This document shows positions 12,601 through 24,600 of a DNA stretch of 64,000 bases, piece after piece. Location of the stretch: contig JAJHZJ010000014.1 of assembly GCA_023548195.1 (NCBI GenBank), positions 12,748,718-12,812,717 of the forward strand. The letters run 5' to 3'. The notes below the pieces were generated by a model that worked only from the letters and a program-made list of their open reading frames with translations, ran no database searches and was not told the origin of the DNA. The stretch is from Bettongia penicillata ogilbyi. Lineage: Eukaryota > Chordata > Mammalia > Diprotodontia > Potoroidae. The first letter of the stretch is position 1; each line of letters opens with the position of its first letter. The translations under genes and the position numbers were made by a program.

Positions 12601-15600
12601 ACTTCATAGGCTCCCATGAATTTAATTATCATCCCTATACTGATGATCCACAAATCCATCTACCTTGCCCCAATCTTTGCTAACCTCCCATCTTACATCT
12701 CCAATTGCTTTTAAACATCTCAAACTGTAGATCTCTTAAACTCACTATGTCCAAAACAGAACTCATTATCTTTCCCCCTAAAACCTTCCCACTTCCTACC
12801 TTCCCTATTACTGTAGAGAGCAATACTATAATCCCAGTCCCTCAGGCTTGCAACCCAGGAGTCATCCTGAATTCTTCAGTATCTCTTACCCCACTATATT
12901 CAAACTGTTGCCAAAGTCTATGGATTTCACCTTTATAGCACTACTCCAAAATGCCCCCTTCTCTCCTGTAAGACTGACACCTCTCTATTGCAGGTCCTCA
13001 TCACCTTGTGCCTTGGTAACTACAATAGCCTGCTGATTGGTCTGCCTGCCTAAAGTTTCTGCCCACTCCTCCATTCAGCCAATAAAGTGATTTTCCAAAA
13101 ATGTTGGGTCTGATCATGTCACACCTCTACTCAATAAACTCCAGTAGCTTTCTATTGCCTCCAGATTCAAATACAAAATGCTTTGTTTGTCACTCAAAGC
13201 CCTTCATAACTTAGTTCTGTCTTACCTGTCTAGTATTCTTAAATCTTACTCCCTGACATGCACTCTGCAATCCAGTGACCCTGGCCTCCTAGCTATTCCA
13301 CCAAAAAGACACTCCATTCTCTCTGGCTGTCCCCCATGCCTGCAACTCTCTCCCTTCTCCACTAAGACCACTGACCTCCTTTAAGTCCCAACTAAAATTC
13401 AACCTTCTATTGGAAGCCTTCCCCAACCCTTCTAAATTCTAATTACCTTTCTTCTGTCAATTATTTCCTATTTATCCTGTATATAGCTTGCTTTGTATAT
13501 ATCAGTTAGCATGTTTTCTCCCCTATTATACTATAAATTCCTTGAGGGCAAGAACTGTATATTACTCTTTGTATCTTAGAGAGATAAGCACTTTGTATCC
13601 ACAGTGATAATGCCCAGAGCATTGTTGTAGTAAACTGGTGTTTATTAGGGGTGTGACCTACTAGGCAGTTAATAAATGTTTAACTGATATTGATAAATAA
13701 CCTAGATATAAAAGGTCTCATCTTAAACAAATTAGAGAGACAGTAATTAGCACAGTGTCTAGCATATTAGTGTCCCTCCAGAAGCAAAAACTGATATTCC
13801 TTTCACATCTATGTAAGGTAAGGAACAGGCAGTTTTCAGATGAAGAAATCAAAGCTATCTATAGTCATACAAAAATACTCTAAATCACTATTGATTAGAG
13901 AAAGGCAAATTAAAACAACTCTGAGGTATCATCTCACATCTTATCAAATTAGTTAACATGACAGAAAAGGAAAATTATAAATGTTGGAGAAAATGTGAGA
14001 AAATTGGGGCCTGAATGCTTTGTTGTTAGAGTTGTGAACTGATTCAACATTTCTGGAGAGCAATTTGAAACTATAACTATGCCCAAAGGGCAATCAAACT
14101 GTGCATACCTTTTTGATCCAGCAATATCACTCCTATCTCTGTATACCCAAGAGATCATGAAAAAAGAGAAAAGGATGTACATGTACAAAAATCTTTACAG
14201 TAGTGCTTTTTGTGGTGGCAAAGAATTGGAAATTGAAGTGATGCACATCAATTGGGGAATGGCTGGACAAGTTTTGGCATATGAACGTGATGGAATCCTA
14301 TTGTGCTATAAGAAATGATTAACAGGTAGATTTCAGAAAAACCTGGAAAGACTTACATGAACTGATGTTGAGTGAAGTAGAACCAGGAGAACATTACACA
14401 TAGTAACAGCAACATTGTGCGATGATCAACTATGACTAATTTAGCTCTTCTCAGCAATGCAAAGATCCAAGACAAGGCCAAATAACTTAGGACAGAAAAT
14501 GCTATCCACTTCCAGAGAAAGAACTATGGAGTCTGAATGCAGATCGAAGCATGCTATTTTCACTTTTGCTTTTTTTGGCTTTTCCCTTTTATTCTGTTTC
14601 TTCTTTTAAAACATGTAATTAGAAGAAATAAAATACTATTTACTAGAAAAAATTTTAATTTTAAAAATTTAGAAAAATAAATAAATCCACTATGGATATA
14701 TAAAAAGACTGCCTTGCTCGATCAAAATTAATGAGGAAGACTACTACCAACCCCTGGAAAGACTGATTCATGGTACAAAATGACATATACACTTTTCAAA
14801 ACAATATTCTTAATAGTATTTTACTTTCTCCAATTACATGTAAAGAAAATTTTCAACATTTTTTTAAAGACTTTTGACTCGCAAATTTTTCTCCCTCCTT
14901 TTCTCCAAGACAGCAAGTAATCTGATATAGGTTATACATGTGTGTAAAACATATTTCCACACTAATCATGCTGTGAAAGGAGAAACAGAACAAAAAGAAA
15001 AAAAAATACCAAAAACAAAAAAAAAGTGAAAGTAATGTTTTGATTTGCATTCAAATCTTTCTCTAGAAAGTGGTTCTTTCTCTGGATGTGGACAGCATTT
15101 TCTATCACAACTCTTTTGGAATTTTCTTGGATCATTGTATTGCTGAAAAGAACTAAGTCAATCATAGTTGATCATTGCACAACATCACTGTTCCTATGTA
15201 CAATGTTATCCTGGTTCTGCTCATTTTACTTTGCGTTAATTCATGCAAGTCTTTCCAGGTTTTTCTGAAATCTGCCTGCTTATCATTTCTTATAGCACAA
15301 TAGGTTTCCATCCCATTTACTTACCTCAACTTGTTCAGCCATTCCTCAACTGTTTGGCATCCCCACTACAAAAAGAGCTGCTTTACATATTTTTGATACA
15401 TTTTTGCAGGTCCTCTTCCCTTTTTCATGATCTCTTTGGGATACAGACCTAGTAATGGTATTGCTGGATCAAAAGGGTATGCACAGTTTGTTTAACCTTT
15501 GAGCATAGTTCTAAATTGCTCTCCAGAAAGGCTGAATCAGTTCACAACACTGCATTAGGGTCTCAATTTTCCCACATTTTCTCCAACATTTAAAATTTTC

Positions 15601-18600
15601 CTTTTCTGTCATGTTATCTAATCTGATAAGATGTGAGATGATACCTTAGAGTTGTTTTAATTTGCCTTTCTCTAATCGATAGTGATTTAGAGCATTTTCA
15701 TATGACTATAGATAGCTTTGATTTCTTCCTTTGAAAACTGCCTGTTCCTATCCTTTAACCATTTATCAACTGGGGAATGACTTGTATTCTTATAAATCTG
15801 ACCCAATTCTCTATACATTTGAGAAAAAAAGGCCTTTATCAGAGACACTTGCTGTAAAAATTGTTTCCCAACTTTCTGCTTTCCTTCTAATCTTAGCTGC
15901 ATTGGTTTTGTTTGTGCAAAAGCTTTTAAACTAAATATAATCAAAATTACCTAGTTTGCATGTCGCAATGCAAATTCCTTTCTTGTTTGGTCATAAATTC
16001 TTCCCTTCTCCATAGAGTCAATTATTCCTGGTTCTCCTAATTTGCTAAATATGTATCCATTTTGACCTTACTTTGGTTTATGGTGTGAGATGTTGTTCTA
16101 TACCTGGTTTCTGTCATACTATTTTTCCATTTTCCCAGCAGTTTTTGTCAAATAGTGAGTTCTGAAATATACTTTTTCAAATATTGCCAGTGTACAGATA
16201 TGTTTTGCTTCAATATGCTTATTTGTTACAAGGGGGTTGGGAGGGTATTTATATAGGGTTATACATTTATAGAGGGAGTGTGGACATATTTGGGAGGTAG
16301 ATTTGATTGACTAGCAATACTGATAACTTCTCCCAAAAAGAAGAAAATAAAGAAAACAGGGTTTTCACAGAAAAACATAAACAGGAGAGACAATCAGGAG
16401 GGCTTTAAATCTAAAACACTGAATTTTATGTGTGTGTGCATGTATATGTTTCTTAAAAGTAATATATAATATTGCCTCATGTTTTCACTTGAAATCCTTT
16501 TGTTGTTTTTTTGTATATGACAAAGCTCATGCTTGTTGGTATCAAGTCAGTCAATATGCAGATATCAAATATCATGTGCCAAGTATGTGCTAAGTGCTGT
16601 TAATACAAAGAAAAGTCAAAAAAAAAAAGTCCCTACCGTCAAATATCATATATTCCATTAGGAAAAACAACCTAAAAATAAATAGGTACATAGAAGTCAG
16701 TGTAAACGAGGTCATCTGAAAAAGGAAAGCATTAGCTGCTAGGACCTTCCCTGATCTCTTTTCCTGATCCTGATCTATAAGATTTTGAATTGAGCCTTAA
16801 AGCCAAGAAAAACTAAGAGGTACAGGTGAGGGGTGTCAGCAACCCCAAGACAAGAACACTCCTCTCACTACTCTCTTTTTACTATTAGGACATCTCTTTT
16901 TCAAGAGCTAAGGATCAATAAGCAAGCAAGCAACAATCTTTTGTTCTCACCCTCTGGATGAACCTTGCTGCATCTCAATGACAGAACTGGTTCACAACAG
17001 TGCCAGGTTTTCCCCGAGTTTGGACAATTACCTGCAGGAACCATGTTCTGTTCATAAATCCCTGCCTTATTGTTGCTATTATCGCCTCATTACCATGGCT
17101 ACAGATCACTGCCTATTACTTTGTCTGGCCACTATATGTATCAAGGCTCACCCTCACTGCTTTGGATCTCCTCGGTCTTAGAGCATGTCCCATCATACAT
17201 AACTAGTTTCCCTTCTCAAAAGAATAAAGAAGGCTTTTTGCCTATAACCTCTGTGAACTCTTTGGTTTTATTTTATTTTGGTTTCTTTTTCAGAGTTGAA
17301 CAGTTGTTGTAGAACCTCTGTGAGCTCTTTGGTATTTACAGAATTGACAGCTGCTATAACTCCTGTGGCTCTTTGGTCACTTATTTTCAGAGTCCGACAG
17401 AAAGAAGAATATCCAGGCATTTAGGGAGAAAGTCAGTACAGGCAAAGATGGAAAAAGGAGAGTTGTGTGCAAGGAACTGCAAATAAAGCCAGTGTAGCTT
17501 AATCACAGAATTCATGACTGAAAGTAAAGTAAAGAATAAGAAAACTGGAAAAGTTAGAAGGAGCCAGGTTAGGAAGAAATTCAAATGGCAAAGATGAGTT
17601 TGTATTTGATGCTAAACATGACAGGGAACCACTGAAGCTTAGTAAGTCAGGAGGTGACATGGTTAGATCTGTATTTTAGAAAAATTGGCAGCTATTAGAT
17701 TGGATAGTAAGGATATATTAGAGTAGGGAAAGACTTGAGGCAGAAAGACCAGTTAGATGACAATAGTCTAGGTGAGAAATGGTAAGGGATTGAACTAGGG
17801 CTGCAGCTATATGAGTGGAGAAAAGGACCTATACAGGAGAGGTGGTAAGTTCAAAAGAGAAAGGGTTTGAAAAGGGAGTAGATAAAGAGGCCCATATGGG
17901 ACATGTTGAGTTTGAGATGCCTGTGGAACATCCAGCTGAAGAGGTACAAGAGTCAGTTGGAGATGTATAACTATAGCTCAGTAGAGAAATTATTAGGGAT
18001 GGATAGACAGATCTGGAGAAATATGATAATGATGATAAACCCTTGAGAGTTGACGAGGTCACCAAGTGAGGTTATGTAGAGGGAGAGGAAAAGAGTCTAG
18101 GACATAATCTTGGGGGATATTGACAATTAAGGTTTGTAATAGATATGCCAGTAAATGAAACTGAAAAGGAGCAGTGAGACAGACAAGAGAATAAGAAGAC
18201 AACAACATCAAAAACCTAGAGAAGATTGTATTTAAAAGGAGGTAGTGATTGGTCAAGTCCAGAATAACAAAAATAAAAAATTATTTAAGAAAAAAGGAAA
18301 ACAGAGAAAGAAGTTAACAAAAGGTGAGTCATACAGATGCCAATCCTTACCTTATTCAGGAGAGTGCATTGTTCTTGCTGACTGGCATACAAACTCCGCC
18401 ATTGGAAACGCAGTTTCCCAAGCAGCCACTGAATATAATGAATGTCTACCCTTCCCTTAGGGCCAATGGTCGATGGAACTGGATAACTGGCCAGGTCCTT
18501 ACACTGAAAACACATTAGATTGGTTTCTCAAGAAAATGTCACATTATCAATGCTCTTCCAGGATATATCAATACATGCACATATACACATGTACACACAC

Positions 18601-21600
18601 GTACACACACACACACACACAACAAGGGAGGAGAAAGAGAAGGCAAAAGTACATAAATGTTCATGTTGTTATTTTTCTTTATTTTAAAGAGAACCCATGA
18701 CATCACAAGGTAATGCCTTGACTCGTATATGAGTTGGATTAAGTGAGGCAGAGTTGCACAAAGTTATCAGTCTCACTTTGTCTGCCAGAGTCAGTGGCAA
18801 GACAAAAGTCAGAAACACTGACAATGGCTCAAAATGCAGTGTATGATGTAGGTGTCTTCAATGTTTGACCAAGCTCTAAGTGCTCCGTAGTGTTTGCTTC
18901 AGTCACCTCCATGCTTGATGGAACAAATTGTTCTCATCCATCCATTTTGCCAGGTAAAAGTCTTCACATGCTTGGAGTAGACAACAACCTAACTCACCAA
19001 CAGTTTTGAGGGACTGTTGATTACCCTCAGATTGGTTTAACTCTTCTACTAAGATGGTTTTATTGGGGTAAGACTGCCGGGCATGCTACAGTTTCTTGGA
19101 GCCACAGGTCAGAGTTGGGTGAAGTGAAACTCCAAAGATGAACAATCCTGAAAAGGCTCCACAAGCCCTCTAAGTAAAGTTGCTGGTTCTCCCTGAACAC
19201 CCCACAAACCCCCAAAATGTTCACTAAATACCACATGAAATGGTGAGTTCCACATAGTTGGAAATACTTGTATGGAAATTGAACAAATATTTGTAAAAGA
19301 TGCTAATAGATGGTGTGGTGAAACAATAACCTAAGGCCCTACCCCATGGATTTTTTTTCTTAAAAGGTATTAAACTATCCTTAAGATTTAACTATCTTGG
19401 AACACTGGGATGGCTTCATCACCTCAAGTTCAAAAGCCAAGAGGATACAAGGGGCTAGAGCACTTCCCTAAGTTTTCTGGCTTCAAACCAACAGCAAGAG
19501 ACAGTTATGCTTAGCTACATCAAAGATGTATCTTCAGTGAATATCCTTTCCCTGCTCTAAATGTCTTTCCCCTGCTTTGTCTAAGTAAACTATTGTTAAC
19601 TATTTAGACAGACCAAAAATATCTCATTTTGTTCCAGTCTCAGACATGAGTCACCATAACTGCCAGGTCAATTCTTGCCTATTAAAAAGGGGATTCATGC
19701 TTTAAGGTTGGACCATCTAACCTCTGAAGTCCCTTCCAGTTTTGAGACTCTATGCTTCTGTGAGTTCCAAGAAGAAGATGAGAGAGGAAGGTTAAAAGGG
19801 AAATGCTCAGATTAGCTAACATGACAGAATAGGAAGATGATAAATGTTGGAGAAAATATAAGAGAGTTGGAACACTAGTTCAACTGTTGGTGGAGCTGTG
19901 AGCTGATCCAACCATTCTGGAGAGCAATTTGGAACTATGCCCAAAGGGCTACAAAAATGTGGATACCCTTTGACCCAGCAATAATGCTTCTAGGATTGTA
20001 TCCCCAAGAGATCATAAAAATGGGAAAGGGTCCCACATGTACAAAAATATTTATAGCAGCATTCTTTGTGGTGGCCAAAAACTGGAAATCAAGGGAATGC
20101 CCATCAATTGGGGAATGGCTGAATAAGTTGTGGTATATGAATGTAATGGAATACTATTATGCTATAAGAAACGATGAACAGGAAGATTTCAGAGAGACCT
20201 GGAAAGACTTATATGAACTGATGCTGAGTAAAAGGAGCAGAACCAGGAGAACTTGGTACACAGCAGCAACCACAGTGTGCAAGTATTTTTTCTAGTAGTC
20301 TTAGAACTTCATTGCAATGGAAGGACTTAAAAACTTCCCAATGATCTCTTAAGGCAAAATGCCTTCCACATCCAGAGAAATAACTATGGAATTCGATCAC
20401 AGAATGTAGCAGATCATTTTCTTTTGTATTACATTTTGGTTTGTTTTATGATTTCTCCCATTCATTTTAATTCTTCTGTGCAACATGACTAAGGTGAAAA
20501 TGTATTTAATAGGAATGTATGTGTAGAACCTATATGAAATTGTATGCCATCATGGGGAGGAGGGGGTAGGGGGGTAACGAGGGGGAGGGAAGGGGAAAAA
20601 AATCTAAGTTATATGGGAATGACTGTAGAACACTGAAAACAAATAAAATAATAATTTAAAAAAGGGAAATGCTTCTGACCCATGCCAAGTCAACAAAGAA
20701 ACATGAGTAAATACCTGCACCAAAGCAAAAGAGGAACTTGAGACTATTCAACTTACCTCACCTGTATATAGCGTATGTGTGCCCCAAGAAAGTGTCACTT
20801 ATATCCCAGTAAAACAGATGTGTCCTTGAAAGAGCACATTCAGGAAGCTGAGAAATGGTATCATGACACAATGAGAAAGGCGGTAGACACAAATCTCAGA
20901 ATGAAATTCCAAAGATAAATTCTGCCCAAAATCCTGAATAAAGAGCATCTCCTAGCACCACAGGGGGGACAGTTCAACATGTGAAAGTCTAGATGAGATC
21001 AAAGTATTTCTAAGAACCCTGGGAGTTAGAAGCCTTTCTGAAATAGTGTAAAATCCTTTACAAAGAGGGAAGACATTGAAAGATCACAAAGTCTAGATGC
21101 TGCTCTGTAACAGATAAATCTCACTTCAGTTTGTTATACTCCCTAAGATTTACCATCTAGCCAAGATGGCAGATCAAGGGCAGCCACCCAGCTGAACTCC
21201 ACCAACACTGCTCTCTAAACAACTTTAAAATAACATCTCAAATCAAAGGTGAGAGCAGGATAGCCAACAAAAGGTCACAGGAAGACTGTTTTCTGCCTAA
21301 GAAAACTTAAGGGGTGGCAGAAATCTGTGACATCAGGGTGGAGGCCTGTATAGAGCCAATGTGAAGTGGTGGCAATAAGAGCTGCAGCAATAGTAACTTC
21401 AAGAGTTCTCAGTTCAGGGGGTCAGAGACAAAATGGTGGAGTAGAAGCAGGAAAGCCTGAGCTCTCCCTCCAAACTCCTCAAAATATCTGTAAAAACTCT
21501 AAACAAATTCTAGAGCAGCAGAAGCTGAAATGCTCTGAAATAGTCTAAGGCCATGGAGGAGCTCAAAAAGGATTTTGAAAACAAAGAAAAAGAAGGAGAG

Positions 21601-24600
21601 GAAAAATCGGGAAGGGAAATGAGAGTGAAGAAAAAAAAAATCATGAAAAATGACCCTAAAAAAATATGCTGAAGAAAATAACACCTTTAAAAATAGACTA
21701 ACTCAAAAAGCCAATAAGGAAAAGAATGCCTTAAAAAGCAGAACTGACCAAATGGGAAAGGAGGCCCAAAAGCTCACTGAAGAAAATAATACCTTAAATG
21801 TATGAATGGAGCAAATGGAAGTTAATGATTTTATGAGAAATTAAGAAATCATAAAACAAAAGAATGAAAAATAGAAGACAATGTGAATCATCTCACCAGA
21901 AAAACAACTGATCTCAAAAATAGATCCAGGAGAGATAATTTAAAAATTTTTGGTCTGCCTGAAAACCATGATCAAAAAAGAGCCTAGACATCATCTTGCA
22001 AGAAATTATCAAGAAAAACTGCCCTAATATTCTAGAACCAGAGGATAAAATAGGAATGGAAAGAATCCACCAAACACCTCCTGAAAGAGACCCCAAAAGG
22101 AAAACTCCTATGAATATTGTAGTCAAATTTCAGAGTTCCCAGGTCAAGGAGAAAATATTACAAGCAGCCAGAAAGAAACAATTCAAGTATTGTGGAAATA
22201 CAATCAGAATAACACAGGATTGCCAGTTTCTATGCTAAGGGTTCTGAGGGCTTTGAATATGATATTTCAGTGTTCAAAGGAGGTAGGATTAAAACCAAGA
22301 ATCATCTACCCATCAAAACTGAGTAAAACACTTTAGGGGAAAAAATTGGAATTTCAGTGAAATAGAGTACTTCCAAGCATTCTTGTTGAAAAGATCAGAG
22401 CTGAATAGAAAATTTGACTTTCAAATGCAAGAATCAAGAGAAACATGAAAAGGTAAACAGGAAAGAGAAGCCATAAGAGACTCATTAAAGGTGAATTGTT
22501 TACATTTCTACATATGTGTGTATGTATGTGTGTGTGTGTGTGTACATACAGAGGGTATACCGGGTGAGCTGAATATGAAGGGAGGATACCTAAAAAACTA
22601 AGTGTTGAGAAGAATATTGCAAGAAACAGAAAGGGAGGGGTAGAATGTAGTAAAACATTTCACATAAAAGAGGCAAGAAAGAGCGTTTACAATGGCAGGG
22701 AAGAGGTGGGAGGTAAGAGGGAATAAATGAACCTTTCTCTCATGGGATTTGACTTAAGGAGGAAATAACACACTCAATTGGGTATGGAAATCTATCTTAC
22801 TATGCAGGAAGGCAGGGGGGAAGGGGATAGGAAAGAAAGGATAATAGAAGGGATGAATGACTGGGGAAAGGAGTAATCAGAAGCAAACACTATTGTGGGG
22901 GGGGAACAGGTGAAGGGAGGGAATGGAATAAATGGAGGGTAGGACAGGATAGAGGGAAATGTGGTCAATCTTTCTCAACATGACCGTTATGGAAGTGTGT
23001 TATACAGCTACACATGTATGACCTATATTGAATTGCTTGCTTTCTCAATGAGGATAGGTGGGGAGGGAAGAAGGGAGAGTATATGAAACTCAAAGCTTTA
23101 AAAATTAATGCTAAAAATTGTTTTAGCATGTAACTGGGAAATAAGATGTAGAGGCAATGGGGTATAGAAATCTATCTTGCCCTACAGGAAAATGGAGAGG
23201 AGGAGGATGGGATGGGGGTGGGATTGATAGAAGGGAGGATAGATTGGAGGAAGAGGTGGATGAGGTCCTGTCCTCTGGTGGAGGACTGGGAGAGATGGGG
23301 AGAAAATATGGAATTCAAAATCTTGTGGAAGTGACTGTTGAAAACTGAAAATAAATAAATAATATATAAAAAGAAAAAAAAGGAGTTCTCAGCCCAGTGA
23401 TGGTAAGGAAGTCAGACAACTGATCAGAAAAAAGTTACTAAGGACCTTCTGCTGTCACTGAGTAGAGGTGGAGCTGCACAACAACTCTACTGCCCTTATG
23501 CAGTTCAGCACTGCAGTTTCAGGGTGGAGAGGAGCACTGGTAATCTGTCACAGGAAGCAGGAGCCTTGGTCACAGTTTCAAAGAGTGCTAGCACTTGTGG
23601 CTGCAAAGATCAAGCTCTTACTTAACAAAGATCAGAGCACGGAACAAGAGAGCAATGACCACACCTCTCACAGGATCACACCATCCTGGAAGCACCAAAA
23701 ACTTACAGACCTGAAAACAGCAGCATAAATAAAGCCTTAAGCTTGGTACTGTTGCCTCCTCACTCCTACATAAGCATAGCCCAACTTTAACATAAAAGTT
23801 TAAAGTTTAAGAAACAGGCAGGAAAATAAGCCAACAACAGAAAAGGGTAATTTGACCATAAAAAGCTACCATGGTGGCAGGGAAGAAAGACAGACTAAGA
23901 CGACAACAATGTGAAAGAAGTTACAAAAAAAGCCTCAAATAAAAATGCTAACTGTAACAGAGAAGGGGCGGGGGAGGTGCCCAGGGAGGAGGTGGAGCTC
24001 CATGAGGACAGGAAGGAGGCCTGAATGGAGGAAGGACTTCCTGGAGGGAGGGCAGAAGGGACGAGGAGGAAGGCGGGGCCGGGAGAGAACATGAGCGCTC
24101 TGGGGTTCTAACCTGGAGCAGGCCGGCACAGAGGGCAGGTCTCCTAGAAACCAAAGCGGCCTCTTTGTTAAGGGTGCTTGGGCCAACTGACAGTGCAGCG
24201 TGAGGTCTCTCCCAGCCCCTCCACGCTGGGCACCAGAAGCACTTGCGCTCACACCGGGAAGCGCTCACACCGGAAGCGCTCACACCGGAAGCGCTCACAC
24301 CGGAAGCGGGCCCTGAGGACAATGGCGGGTCTGGCGGTGCGGGACCCCGCGGCAGATCGATCCTTGCGCTCCGTGTTCGTGGGGAACATTCCCTATGAAG
24401 CCACAGAAGAACAGCTGAAGGATATCTTCTCTGAAGTTGGACCGGTTGTCAGTTTCAGGCTGGTATATGACCGTGAGACAGGCAAACCTAAGGGTTATGG
24501 CTTCTGTGAATATCAAGACCAAGAAACAGCCCTCAGCGCCATGCGGAACCTGAATGGCCGTGAGTTCAGCGGGAGAGCGCTCCGAGTGGACAATGCTGCT

